NCBI GenBank assembly: GCA_017506175.1
Contig: JAFVNW010000053.1
Location: 1-44,275, forward strand
Direction: 5' to 3'
DNA length: 44,275 bases
Source: Bacteroidales bacterium
GTDB taxonomy: Bacteria > Bacteroidota > Bacteroidia > Bacteroidales > WCHB1-69
Below, piece by piece: positions 6,845-15,150 of the stretch. Under the pieces are notes generated by a model. It was not told the origin of the DNA and ran no database searches. It saw only the letters and a list, made by a program, of their open reading frames with translations. Position 1 is the first letter of the stretch, and the number at the start of each line of letters is the position of its first letter. The translations under genes were made by a program, and so were the position numbers.

Positions 6845-8317
6845 TTATTTTTCAGGTAAATAAATCGTAAACGTGCTACCTTGTCTCAGCTCGCTTTTTA
6901 CTTCGATGCGGCCGCCGTGCAAATCCACGATTTTCTTAACGTAATTCAGCCCCAAACCATACCCCTTGGTATTGTGCACATTTCCCTGCGGCACACGGAA
7001 GAATTCGTCAAAGATGTGCTTGAGGTTCTTCTTGGATATGCCGATGCCGTTATCTTGAATGGAAACAACGAACATGTTCTTTTGATTGTAGGTTGTGATT
7101 TCAATAACGGGTTTGGACGGTGTATATTTTAGGGCGTTTTCAATAATGTTGACAAAAATGTTCTCAATGTGGGATTTGTCTGCAAAAATCACGTGGTTTT
7201 CTGCATTGTAATGGGTGATGAGCTGCCCGCCGTTACTGTTGATCTGAAGGGAGATGTTCTTGCTGATGTTTTGCAGAAGTTCGTGAGTGTCAATTTCCTC
7301 CTTGTTCAGTGTCAGCTGCCCTTTCCTGAGGCGGGCCAATTGCAGAATATTGTTCACCATTTTTTGCAGGCGGTCGTTTTCGTCTTTGATGATATCCACA
7401 TAGGCCTTGCGCGTGTCGGGGTCGGTGTGGATGCTTTCATCGCTCAATGCTTCGCAAGCGAGTGAAATGGTGGCTAACGGCGTCTTGAACTCATGCGTCA
7501 TGTTATTAATGAAGTTGTTTTTAACTTCTTGATTCCTACGTTGTTGTGAAATAAGAAGAATCATGACGACAATCAGAATGGCGATGAGGATGATGAGCCC
7601 GATGATAGGGATCAGGATTTGGCGCATGTTGCGCATGAAGTAGGACCGCTGTTCGGGGAATGTGAGAATGAGGTAGTGGGTGCAGACTTTGTTGCTGTTG
7701 GTTGTCAGGGCGAATACGTAGCCCTCGTTCCAGATGTTGGCGTGCCGGTACATGGAGGGAAGGCAGAAGGTGTCGCTCGGCAAATTGTAGATGCAGTAGT
7801 CGAAGTTGATGTCCAACTTATTGTCCAACAGTATTTTCCTAATGCACAAAGTGATGGAGTCGCGGTTGATTTTGCTGATGATGGAGTCGGTGTAAACGGT
7901 GTAATTGTTGATGGTGGTATCCACTATCAACACATTTTTGTTCTTTTTGTTGTCTTTGCTCTCGAGTGTGTCTCTGTCGAAGTAGGTGGTGTCGCGGGAA
8001 AGGATGACCATGGAGCCATGGTAGTCGGCGATGGTTTCCGCGATGAGGGCATACGGTCGGCCCTCCACAGCCACTACGGTGCGTTGAACGCTCATCACCG
8101 TGCTCGTGTCGGCGAGGTATTCAGAGTTGATTTTCTCGTTGATGCTGTCGGTAATGGATTTGCCCGCAATTAATACTTTGCCGGTAAATGCGATTTTCTG
8201 CGCCTTTTCCGCCTGCTCGTAAAGTTTGAAAATACTCAAAAACAAGCCTCCGATGACTACTACGGCAAGTGCCACCCATACAATGGAAAATATGTTTCTT
8301 TTGTGCTTGACTTCCAT
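6845..8317 (-). CDS. Membrane sensor histidine kinase (RprX-like)
   Basis: This 490-residue sensor kinase has a transmembrane helix near 12-31, an extracytoplasmic sensor region of about 200 residues, and a second helix near 232-255. The dimerisation and phospho-acceptor domain has H275 in MTHEFKTPLA. The ATP-binding domain has an N box (NIIENALKY, near 390), a G1 box (DNGIGIS) and a G2 box (GYGLGLNYVKKI). It is the first gene of a three-gene unit with the response regulator and the ABC permease. The sensor region has no domain I recognise, so the signal is unknown. Confidence 0.92.
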   Translation of the reverse strand: MEVKHKRNIFSIVWVALAVVVIGGLFLSIFKLYEQAEKAQKIAFTGKVLIAGKSITDSINEKINSEYLADTSTVMSVQRTVVAVEGRPYALIAETIADYHGSMVILSRDTTYFDRDTLESKDNKKNKNVLIVDTTINNYTVYTDSIISKINRDSITLCIRKILLDNKLDINFDYCIYNLPSDTFCLPSMYRHANIWNEGYVFALTTNSNKVCTHYLILTFPEQRSYFMRNMRQILIPIIGLIILIAILIVVMILLISQQRRNQEVKNNFINNMTHEFKTPLATISLACEALSDESIHTDPDTRKAYVDIIKDENDRLQKMVNNILQLARLRKGQLTLNKEEIDTHELLQNISKNISLQINSNGGQLITHYNAENHVIFADKSHIENIFVNIIENALKYTPSKPVIEITTYNQKNMFVVSIQDNGIGISKKNLKHIFDEFFRVPQGNVHNTKGYGLGLNYVKKIVDLHGGRIEVKSELRQGSTFTIYLPEK

Positions 8318-8336
8318 TTTTCAAAAAAAAGATGTG

Positions 8337-8344
8337 CAAAAGTA
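8337..8344 (-). promoter_or_regulatory. -7 box for the histidine kinase operon
   Basis: TACTTTTG on the minus strand, 20 nt before the kinase start codon, matches TAnnTTTG. No TTTG is seen at the expected -33 distance. Confidence 0.5.
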
Positions 8345-8424
8345 CATTTTTTTAGTGATTGATGATGAATGAAGAACGATTAATTTTAGAACTTTCACTT
8401 TTGATCAGGTGAGAGAATCGACGA

Positions 8425-9390
8425 TTAGGCAGTTTGACAATTTGAAAAGACGGCTTCGCATTCGGCCAGTGTCTGTGCAAGCATCAGTTTCACTTTTTTC
8501 TCCTTGAAATTGGGAACGCCTCTGAAGTAGGCGGCATAGTGACGGCGCATCTCCAAAACGGCTGTGCGTTCGCCCTTCACCATCACGGCATCTCGCAGGT
8601 GTTTTAGGCAGATTTCCACTCTTTTTTCGTAAGAAAATGTCGGGATTTCTTCACCTGCAAGATATTGCTTGATTTCCGTAAAGATGAACGGGTTGCCGAT
8701 GGCGGCGCGTCCAATCATCACTCCATCCACCCCGTAGCGTTCGCGATACGCTTTCGCCTTTTCGCCTGAGTTGATGTCGCCGTTGCCTACAATCGGAATC
8801 CTCATCCTCGGATTCTCCTTTATTTTGCCTATTAAAGTCCAGTCGGCGGTGCCGGAATACATTTGCGACCGTGTCCTTCCGTGTATAGTAAGCATCTGTA
8901 TGCCAATGTCTTGCAACATTTCCGCCACCTCCACGATGGGCTTGCTGCTCTCGTCCCAGCCGAGGCGTGTTTTCACCGTCACGGGTACCTTCACCGACTT
9001 CACCACGGCGGTGGTCAGTTCTATCATCTTGGGAATGTCCCTGAGAATGCCGGAACCCGCGCCCTTGGTCACAATTTTCTTCACCGGACACCCCCAGTTG
9101 ATGTCGATGAAGTCGGGACGGCAGGCTTCAGCAATCTCAGCCGCCCCGCGCAGCGACTCCTCGTTGTGCCCGAAAATCTGGATGCCGAAAGGACGCTCGT
9201 CCTCCTCAAACAGCATTTTCCGTTGACTGTCAACGATGTCGCGGACGAGTGCGTCGGAAGAGATGAACTCCGAAATCAGAACATCCGCTCCAAACGACTT
9301 GCAGAGACGGCGGAATGCGGCATCGGTCACCGCCTCCATAGGAGCCAGAAAAATCGGGAAGTCGGTTGTTTGAAACGGGAATGTCGCCAT
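8425..9390 (-). CDS. dusB: tRNA-dihydrouridine synthase (DusB family)
   Basis: This FMN enzyme reduces uridine to dihydrouridine in tRNA D-loops. The 321-residue product opens with FPIFLAPMEAVTDAAFR, the family's FMN-binding start. It has the catalytic cysteine in INWGCPVKKI and the later HGRTRSQMYSG and VMIGRAAIGNPFIF motifs. I chose the start at 9390 (MATFPF) because the in-frame upstream ATG at 9447 would add 19 residues without family similarity and would read across the predicted -7 box at 9404-9411. The gene stands alone. Confidence 0.92.
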   Translation of the reverse strand: MATFPFQTTDFPIFLAPMEAVTDAAFRRLCKSFGADVLISEFISSDALVRDIVDSQRKMLFEEDERPFGIQIFGHNEESLRGAAEIAEACRPDFIDINWGCPVKKIVTKGAGSGILRDIPKMIELTTAVVKSVKVPVTVKTRLGWDESSKPIVEVAEMLQDIGIQMLTIHGRTRSQMYSGTADWTLIGKIKENPRMRIPIVGNGDINSGEKAKAYRERYGVDGVMIGRAAIGNPFIFTEIKQYLAGEEIPTFSYEKRVEICLKHLRDAVMVKGERTAVLEMRRHYAAYFRGVPNFKEKKVKLMLAQTLAECEAVFSNCQTA

Positions 9391-9403
9391 GGTTTTTTCC
9401 GCT

Positions 9404-9411
9404 GCAAAAAT
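9404..9411 (-). promoter_or_regulatory. -7 box for dusB
   Basis: TATTTTTG on the minus strand fits TAnnTTTG and lies 13 nt before the start codon at 9390, implying a very short 5' leader. No -33 TTTG is obvious. Confidence 0.45.
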
Positions 9412-9457
9412 ACGACATTTATCCGTAAATGCCCGCGTTGAAGGCAATTAAATCGAA

Positions 9458-9497
9458 AGATTAAAAGATGAAGAGATTAAAAGATTACAAGATGATA
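9458..9497. repeat. Tandem octamer repeat, five units
   Basis: There are five consecutive 8-bp units (AGATTAAA, AGATGAAG, AGATTAAA, AGATTACA, AGATGATA), of the same family as 148-179. They lie between the divergent dusB and ATPase genes. Confidence 0.7.
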
Positions 9498-9508
9498 GAT
9501 ATCCTTAC

Positions 9509-9590
9509 AAATTTGTGGATTCGGCAATTTCCAGCGTATAAAAATTTGTGGATTTGTCATGGTTTTATCGATAAAAATTTGTGGATTCGG
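9509..9590 (+). repeat. Three direct repeats at exact 33-bp spacing upstream of the ATPase gene
   Basis: AAATTTGTGGATT occurs at 9509, 9542 and 9575, so the repeat starts are exactly 33 bp apart, about three helical turns. Copies one and three extend to AAATTTGTGGATTCGG. A perfect palindrome TTTTATCGATAAAA (9563-9576) joins copies two and three. The third copy contains the -33 element of the ATPase promoter, so the array may bind a regulator, or the repeats may be iterons. Confidence 0.8.
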
Positions 9591-9608
9591 GAAATATTCG
9601 TACTTTTG
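9578..9608 (+). promoter_or_regulatory. Promoter of the ATPase gene
   Basis: TTTG (9578-9581) and TACTTTTG (9601-9608) are separated by 19 bp, a near-perfect Bacteroidota -33/-7 promoter. Transcription would begin near 9614, some 20 nt before the start codon. Confidence 0.75.
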
Positions 9609-9634
9609 CACCGACTTTGAAATAATTTAACGAT

Positions 9635-10966
9635 ATGATTTTCAGAAGAAAACTATACGAAAGAATGCTTGAATGGAAAGAAAAATGGGGCGGCGAATAC
9701 GCGCTGCTGATAAAGGGCGCCCGTCGTGTGGGGAAATCCACCCTTGTGGAGGAGTTCGCCAAGAAGGAATATCGCAGCTATATCCTCATAGACTTTTCAA
9801 AAGCATCAAAACAGGTGGATGAGGTGTTTGACGACTACATGGATCTCGATTATTTCTTTCTTCAACTACAAACCATTTTCAATGTTACATTATATAAACG
9901 GGAATCGGTTATCATATTCGATGAGGTTCAGTTCAAGCCCCGCGCAAGACAAGCCATCAAGCATCTGGTCAAAGATGGCCGGTACGATTACATTGAAACT
10001 GGGTCTCTTATTTCAATAAGAAAAAATGTGGAAAACATCCTAATTCCAAGCGAGGAGATGCATCTGACCTTGTATCCTATGGACTGGGAAGAATTTTATT
10101 GGGCGACAGGGAATGAAGTCACACCTGATCAGATTCGGCAAGTCTATGGTATGAAACGGGCGATGGGCAATGTCGTGCATCACAGATGGATGCGAGATTT
10201 GCGGCTATATATGCTCGTCGGGGGTATGCCGCAATCGGTAAATGCCTATTTGTCAACAAATAACCTTCAAGAGGTGGATCGTGTAAAACGGCAAATCATA
10301 GAATTATACGATACCGATTTCAATAAAATCGACCCGTCGGGAAGAGCATCAAAAATGTTCAAACACATACCGGCCCAACTTTCAAGCAATGCCTCCCGTT
10401 ATATGATTGAGACAGCTTTGGGGGAGAAGAAACCCGAAAATATTGATACAGTCGTGTATGAGATGGGAGAAAGTATGGTGGTCAACCTGTCCCAGCACGC
10501 CAATGACCCCAATGTCGGTCTCGGTCTCAACGGCAGTCTCAACACCTACAAAATGTATCTGGCTGATACAGGTCTGTTTGTAACGCTGGCATTCTGGGAC
10601 AAAAATTTCACAGAGAACATCATTTACCAAAAATTATTGAGCAACAAGTTGGACGCCAACCTTGGTTATGTATATGAGAATCTTGCCGCACAGATGCTTC
10701 GTACAGCAGGCAACGGGTTGTTTTACTACACATTCCCTACAGGTAATGGAAATAAGAACTACGAGATAGACTTCCTTTTGTCAAGGGGAAACAAGATCGT
10801 GCCCATCGAGGTGAAATCGTCGGGGTACCGCACCCACAAATCATTAGATGAATTTTGTAAGAAGTTCTCCTCTCGCATTGGAGAGAGAATCCTACTCTAT
10901 ACGAAAGATTATAATCAAGACGGACAAACCACCTGTTTGCCAGTATATTATACAGGATTATTATAA
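9635..10966 (+). CDS. ATP-binding protein, AAA_14 / DUF4143 family
   Basis: This 443-residue P-loop ATPase has Walker A GARRVGKST (28-36) and Walker B SVIIFDEVQ (91-99). The C-terminal DUF4143 region contains EIDFLLSRG (377-385) and PIEVKSSG, with D379, E392 and K394 spaced like a PD-(D/E)xK nuclease centre. Proteins of this family occur in many copies in Bacteroidales genomes and their cellular role is not established. The gene is monocistronic, with its own promoter inside a 33-bp-spaced repeat array and a palindromic repeat downstream. It may be a mobile or selfish element or a regulatory ATPase; I cannot tell which. Confidence 0.9.
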   Translation: MIFRRKLYERMLEWKEKWGGEYALLIKGARRVGKSTLVEEFAKKEYRSYILIDFSKASKQVDEVFDDYMDLDYFFLQLQTIFNVTLYKRESVIIFDEVQFKPRARQAIKHLVKDGRYDYIETGSLISIRKNVENILIPSEEMHLTLYPMDWEEFYWATGNEVTPDQIRQVYGMKRAMGNVVHHRWMRDLRLYMLVGGMPQSVNAYLSTNNLQEVDRVKRQIIELYDTDFNKIDPSGRASKMFKHIPAQLSSNASRYMIETALGEKKPENIDTVVYEMGESMVVNLSQHANDPNVGLGLNGSLNTYKMYLADTGLFVTLAFWDKNFTENIIYQKLLSNKLDANLGYVYENLAAQMLRTAGNGLFYYTFPTGNGNKNYEIDFLLSRGNKIVPIEVKSSGYRTHKSLDEFCKKFSSRIGERILLYTKDYNQDGQTTCLPVYYTGLL

Positions 10967-10987
10967 ATAGTGGTTCTTTACCTAATT

Positions 10988-11020
10988 CCCCTTCTTCGAA
11001 AGAAGGGGTGCCCGTAGGGC
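10988..11020. repeat. Palindromic repeat downstream of the ATPase gene
   Basis: A stem with arms CCCCTTCTT and AAGAAGGGG (10988-11008) is followed by a second small hairpin GCCCGTAGGGC (11010-11020). It may act as a transcription end between the converging ATPase and propeller genes, or be an interspersed REP-like element. No T-run follows. Confidence 0.6.
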
Positions 11021-11104
11021 GGGGTAGTTGTATTAAAATACCTTGTTTTGCGATAGTTGCGCAAAAAAACGGAAAAAATAACAGATTGTGGCGAAGTCAG
11101 GAGG

Positions 11105-13165
11105 TTACCTCTTCTTCAAGCTTTCCATCCACAGGCAGTGTGCTGACTGCATCAGGAAACTTGCATTGTCGAACCACTCTTTCCCGTAGAATTCTTTGGG
11201 AATAATGTCGTTCACCCATTGCGACAGCGCAGGAAGATAGCATCGGAAATGGATGCCGTTGTATGTCACCGACCATGGGAGAAACCAAGCGTAATTTCCA
11301 TTATGATAAACGTTCGAAAAGAGCAAACTATCCCCGTTCTCATTGGTGATCTGCACCTCGAACCAGTCTGCGCCGCCCGTGCTAAACCAGTGGTCGTCTT
11401 TGTATAAAATATTGGACATCGTCTCCGTCCCCAATGTGTCAATGTGTTCAGACACAGACAGGTAGAATTCTTTGAAATAGAGAAGAGCCTCCACAAAAAT
11501 CTCAATAGGTATGTCGGAATGTATGAGGTCGTTCATCAAGTCAGTGTAGTCTGCCTTTTTCACCCTGTCTGCAAATTGTTCTTTGTCGGCACGGGTGATG
11601 TGGAACTCCGCGATGGCGGGCATTTGCTCGGGCCGCCGGTCAATGTCGGCAAGGATGTCACGCAGTTCCCGACTGTTTACCTCTTTTTTTATCCGAACTC
11701 GTTGGCGTTTGATTCGGTAGGGTTCCTCATCGTAATGATGTTTCCTGTAAAAATGGGTCAGAAGGGCGTGCCCCGCCCGTAATGTGCTGTCGCTGTTGGC
11801 GGTAAGTCGGAGCGTGTCTTGCCTGTAAACGAAATAGCCTGAGTTGATAATGACCGATTGAATGGGGGAGGAGAGGAAGTCGTGTAAGGGTTCTTTAAGC
11901 GTATAGGGTTCCGTCTCGCCGTCCCGAAGGGTGCAGGTGTAGTGGCGCTCCCCATCCCAGAACATCGCTACGGTGTCATTTAAAAGCGTTATGTCACTGA
12001 CATCTTTTTGAAAACGAAAATGCCGGTACCATTCCCTGTCTTGTTTGCCGGCGACATAGAGTACTCCATCGTCAATCCCCCACAGGATTTTTTCTCCTTC
12101 TATCACTACTCTTGGGTCTATTTTCTTTTCGTAGGTATAATAATCGGATACGTAATCCACGTGGGTGCTGTCGGCCTTGCATAGGATGCGGTCCCTTGCG
12201 TAAACGTACAAAATGCCGTTGCGCATGGTGGCTTCCACGGGGCGTGCGGGCAGCGGCTCTTCGCAAAACAGCCGGTACTCCGTGGGCGAAGTGAAAATCC
12301 TCACCTGCAAATCATCGGTGACGGCGATCAGGTTCCCGCTTTCATGGTCAAGGAAGAAGTCCACGATGTTCAAAGGAAAATGATTCCATTCCACTTTTGC
12401 CGATGAGGTGTAGAAGACTTCGTTATGAATTCGGACAATCCAAAAATCTTTCCAAATCAGTGCCTTGTCAATTTGTGTGAGGTGTTCCTTGTTCTGCGGA
12501 GACGGGATTCTGCGGACAGAAGCCCAGTTGTCATCGGTGAACAGAAGTGTTTGTCCATCAAAGTGATCATGACTGCCGGTTAATCCGAAACGTCCGTCTT
12601 TCATGTCAATAAAAGTCAGACAAAGCGTAGTGTCCTCTACGGGCAAGTGCAGCGTCTGGAACGTCTGCCCGCGGTCTTCGGAGTAATAGATGGCGCTCTT
12701 CCTGCTGGCCAGCCACAGGCGTTTTTGGTCATCCAAGCATCCATATCGGATGGCGGTGGATTCCCCGAAATCCCGTTTCGACCAAGTGCGGCCGCCGTCC
12801 ACGGTAAGGTAATAGTAGTTTGTAGGATCCCATGTTCCCGGAGTGAGCAAGGCGGTATCTGGACTGAAAAAGAATAGTTTGTGCTCCACAAAACCGTTAT
12901 AGGGTTCTCTCTGGCAGACCTGTGTAGCGCTGTGCCATTCCGATTCAAAGTCGTTGGAGAAGTAGGCGAGTCCGTAGTTGGAAACGACCCAGTATTTCCC
13001 GTCGGGTGCGAAAGCGAAGGCGGTTTGTCCACTAAGGTCAATGCTGGCGCGCTGGTTCTTCCTGCACACATTCACGCCCAACTGCTTCAGAAGCATAGTG
13101 TCCTGCCCTTGCAAGGAGGTGGCAAGGACGAGGCATAACAGAAGGAGCAGACGTCTGGGGTGCAT
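11105..13165 (-). CDS. Secreted beta-propeller protein with BNR/Asp-box repeats
   Basis: This is a secreted protein of 686 residues. A signal peptide (residues 1-20, RRLLLLLCLVLATSLQG) is followed by repeats with Asp-box signatures, such as VDGGRTWSKRDF and SEDRGQTFQTL, typical of sortilin- or YCF48-like propellers. The last third is alpha/beta-rich and unlike any family I recognise. The reading frame stays open upstream to an ATG at 13441, but that extension runs through the tmRNA gene and its terminator, so I place the start at 13165. A -7 box lies 28 nt before it. Function is unknown; no catalytic motif is visible. Confidence 0.8.
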   Translation of the reverse strand: MHPRRLLLLLCLVLATSLQGQDTMLLKQLGVNVCRKNQRASIDLSGQTAFAFAPDGKYWVVSNYGLAYFSNDFESEWHSATQVCQREPYNGFVEHKLFFFSPDTALLTPGTWDPTNYYYLTVDGGRTWSKRDFGESTAIRYGCLDDQKRLWLASRKSAIYYSEDRGQTFQTLHLPVEDTTLCLTFIDMKDGRFGLTGSHDHFDGQTLLFTDDNWASVRRIPSPQNKEHLTQIDKALIWKDFWIVRIHNEVFYTSSAKVEWNHFPLNIVDFFLDHESGNLIAVTDDLQVRIFTSPTEYRLFCEEPLPARPVEATMRNGILYVYARDRILCKADSTHVDYVSDYYTYEKKIDPRVVIEGEKILWGIDDGVLYVAGKQDREWYRHFRFQKDVSDITLLNDTVAMFWDGERHYTCTLRDGETEPYTLKEPLHDFLSSPIQSVIINSGYFVYRQDTLRLTANSDSTLRAGHALLTHFYRKHHYDEEPYRIKRQRVRIKKEVNSRELRDILADIDRRPEQMPAIAEFHITRADKEQFADRVKKADYTDLMNDLIHSDIPIEIFVEALLYFKEFYLSVSEHIDTLGTETMSNILYKDDHWFSTGGADWFEVQITNENGDSLLFSNVYHNGNYAWFLPWSVTYNGIHFRCYLPALSQWVNDIIPKEFYGKEWFDNASFLMQSAHCLWMESLKKR

Positions 13166-13192
13166 AGTGGTGGATTGAACATAATCAGGCAG

Positions 13193-13200
13193 CAAACTTA
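13193..13200 (-). promoter_or_regulatory. -7 box for the beta-propeller gene
   Basis: TAAGTTTG on the minus strand matches TAnnTTTG and lies between the tmRNA terminator and the start at 13165. It supports the downstream start codon. Confidence 0.5.
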
Positions 13201-13282
13201 CATAAAAAAGTCGAATTTTATGCCAGTTAATAAAGTCCGATTTCTTTAGAGCAAAGATACCATATACATCGGATGTTTCATT

Positions 13283-13320
13283 AAAAAAAGAGATTTGCCG
13301 ACATGAATCGGCAGATCTCT
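13283..13320 (-). terminator. tmRNA terminator
   Basis: On the minus strand the near-perfect stem AGAGATCTGCCGA / TCGGCAAATCTCT is followed by seven T residues. It begins 9 nt after the tmRNA 3' end. Confidence 0.9.
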
Positions 13321-13329
13321 CTTTTTCAG

Positions 13330-13714
13330 TGGAGCCGGCGGGAGTCGAACCCGCGTCCAAACTTGCTGCAGAGGTGCTTTCTACACGTTTAGTCGCCGTT
13401 TGTTTGTCGGCCTTGGGCAGGTACGGGACCAACCAGGACAAGGCTTATCTTCTAAAATTTCGCTCACGCATCGAAGCCTGCGCTCGCTATCCATCCCTTT
13501 ACGATACTTCTTGCCGGACGCCGGACGGCGGGGCTTCCGGGGAAGCACCCGGTGCTATAGACCTGGTCTATGCTCCGAGATTCGCCACGGTTAGGCAGCG
13601 AAAGCATAAGAGTTGCCATTTATTGGCTAAGAGAGTTAGTTTTTAACGGAACCGTCTCACAACCTCCGACGTGCTTACAAATCCACACACATGCTGTCAA
13701 AACCAAACGACCCC
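13330..13714 (-). ncRNA. ssrA: tmRNA (transfer-messenger RNA)
   Basis: tmRNA rescues ribosomes stalled on broken mRNAs and tags the nascent protein for proteolysis. The 5' end GGGGTCG (13708-13714) pairs over seven positions, including G-U pairs, with CGGCTCC before the discriminator A at 13330. The T arm GGGTTCGACTCCC is intact. The 5' segment TTTGGTTTTGACAGC is typical of bacterial tmRNA. CCA is not encoded. The tag reading frame (13591-13617) encodes GNSYAFAA and a TAA stop, with the usual AA ending that proteases recognise. The RNA is about 385 nt and a strong terminator follows. Its 5' end lies 12 nt behind a DUF1573 stop codon. Confidence 0.95.
13591..13617 (-). other. tmRNA proteolysis-tag reading frame
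   Basis: GGC AAC TCT TAT GCT TTC GCT GCC TAA reads G-N-S-Y-A-F-A-A-stop. The related Bacteroides tag is commonly given as GENNYALAA, so this one is one residue shorter and has F for L. The resume codon (GGC) is inferred from comparison with that tag. Confidence 0.8.
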
Positions 13715-13726
13715 TGTATGTGTCAG

Positions 13727-14122
13727 CTACTTCACCTCGCCGGCCAGACGCAGAATCACGCGGTCTGTCTCTGCATTCGACATTACCGTGACCCATTTGC
13801 TGATTTTGCCGGAGTTTTTCGCTGTATATGTTGCTTTGATGGTACCGGTCTTGCCCGGCATCACCGGCTTCTTGCTCCAGTCCAGAACCGTGCAGTCGCA
13901 GTTGGAGACCACATTGTCCAGGATCAGAGGCTTTTTGCCCGTGTTTGTAAATGTAAATGTTCCCACTTTCACATCCCCGACATTCAGCGTCCCGAAATTC
14001 AATGTGGATTTGTCGAATGAAATTTCGGCGCCGGTAACCGTTTTTGTGGTTTGTGCGTTGGCCGAAAGCATTCCCAATCCGCAAACGAGAACTATTACGA
14101 TGAAAATGTGTCTTGCTTTCAT
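13727..14122 (-). CDS. DUF1573 secreted protein (second copy)
   Basis: This 131-residue exported protein has a signal peptide (about 1-22, ending SANAQ) and one DUF1573 domain, an immunoglobulin-like fold related to ASH/HYDIN domains. Family marks are FGTLNVGDVKVGTFTFTNTG, the NCDCTV cysteine motif and MPGKTGTIKATY. It is a paralogue of the next gene upstream, 63 nt away. I chose the start at 14122 because the upstream ATG (14173) would put 17 polar residues ahead of the signal peptide. The role of DUF1573 proteins is not established; a structural envelope role is only a guess. Confidence 0.85.
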   Translation of the reverse strand: MKARHIFIVIVLVCGLGMLSANAQTTKTVTGAEISFDKSTLNFGTLNVGDVKVGTFTFTNTGKKPLILDNVVSNCDCTVLDWSKKPVMPGKTGTIKATYTAKNSGKISKWVTVMSNAETDRVILRLAGEVK

Positions 14123-14185
14123 ATTATTGCTTTTATAGATGATTTGTGATGTGATTGGCAATCGGAAGATCAAAGTCGTCAGGTG

Positions 14186-14644
14186 TTATTGTGCTTTCAT
14201 CATCGGTTGCTCCTGTGCGGGAACCGACTGGGCGGGTTTTTCGCTGATGTAGCCCTTGATGTGCAATACCACACTGTTGTTCACCGCATTAGAGGTTACT
14301 GTGATGGATTTGTTGAAGTTCCCCAAGCGGTTCGTGTCGTATTTTACTTGAATGACGCCTTTTTTACCGGGAGCGATGAGCTCTTTCGGCCACGAAGGAA
14401 CCGTGCAGCCACAGGATGCACGGCAATTTGTGATTTGCAGGGGGGCTTTGCCTGTGTTTTTGAAAGTGAATTGGCAAACGCCGTTGTCGCCCTTGTAGAT
14501 ATTTCCATAGTCGTAATCCAATGATTCAAATGTGATTTCGGCTACTTTTTGCTTTTTTGCCGGTTTGGCTGTCTGATCTTGTGCCTGTGCACTGAATGAT
14601 GCGAAGAAAATGGCAATCAGAGTAAAACAAATGATTCTTTTCAT
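14186..14644 (-). CDS. DUF1573 secreted protein (first copy)
   Basis: This 152-residue protein has a signal peptide (about 1-21, ending SAQAQ), a short lysine-rich segment and one DUF1573 domain. The domain has YDYGNIYKGDNGVCQFTF, the SCGCTVPSW motif and IAPGKKGVIQVKY. The tail is Gln/Pro-rich. It pairs with the neighbouring copy as a tandem duplication on the same strand. Function is unknown. Confidence 0.88.
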   Translation of the reverse strand: MKRIICFTLIAIFFASFSAQAQDQTAKPAKKQKVAEITFESLDYDYGNIYKGDNGVCQFTFKNTGKAPLQITNCRASCGCTVPSWPKELIAPGKKGVIQVKYDTNRLGNFNKSITVTSNAVNNSVVLHIKGYISEKPAQSVPAQEQPMMKAQ

Positions 14645-14718
14645 ATCGTTGATTATTTTTTTGTTTTAGTTGTTTTCGCGAAATAAACGGAACTTAGACC
14701 AATTTATTTTTTTCGAGT

Positions 14719-15135
14719 TTAATTATTAATAAAAGATTGCAAGGCCAGTTCGTAGCCCTTCAATCCGAAGCCGGATATGAAACCGGAGCAACAACTCGAT
14801 AAACAACTTTTGCGTCGATATTGTTCACGAGAAAAAAGATTCGATATGTGAACTTCTACTACGGGGGGCTTCACCGCCTTCACTGCATCGGCCAGTACGA
14901 TGGAAGTGTGTGTATAAGCACCTGGATTTAGGATGATTCCGTTGAAATCGGCGGCGTTCAGAATGTGGTCCACGATTTCGGCAACATCGTCGGACTGAAA
15001 ATATGCGAGTTCAACATCGGGGTGCTTCTTCTGCAATTCGGCGAAATACTCCTCAAAGGAGACATTCCCATATACATCAACCTCACGAGTTCCCAGACAT
15101 CCCAGATTTACGCCGTTCAATATTAATATTTTCAT
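14719..15135 (-). CDS. aroQ: 3-dehydroquinate dehydratase, type II
   Basis: This cytoplasmic enzyme of the shikimate pathway converts 3-dehydroquinate to 3-dehydroshikimate. The 138-residue chain has the usual length. It carries NGVNLGCLGTRE (substrate-binding Asn and Arg kept; the usual NGPN proline is Val), the catalytic Tyr in VDVYG, NPGAYTHTSI, VEVHISN with the catalytic Glu/His, and the late Arg in REQYRR. The segment SCLSSCCSG is unusually rich in cysteine where the family normally has a YLS-type stretch. It is the last gene of the cell-wall and division operon, 15 nt after the DivIC-like gene. Confidence 0.93.
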   Translation of the reverse strand: MKILILNGVNLGCLGTREVDVYGNVSFEEYFAELQKKHPDVELAYFQSDDVAEIVDHILNAADFNGIILNPGAYTHTSIVLADAVKAVKPPVVEVHISNLFSREQYRRKSCLSSCCSGFISGFGLKGYELALQSFINN

Positions 15136-15150
15136 AATCGCAAATTGTTT

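Noticed and set aside
13166-13441. N-terminal extension of the propeller protein
   Set aside because: The open frame crosses the tmRNA 3' part and its terminator. The signal peptide and a -7 box place the start at 13165.
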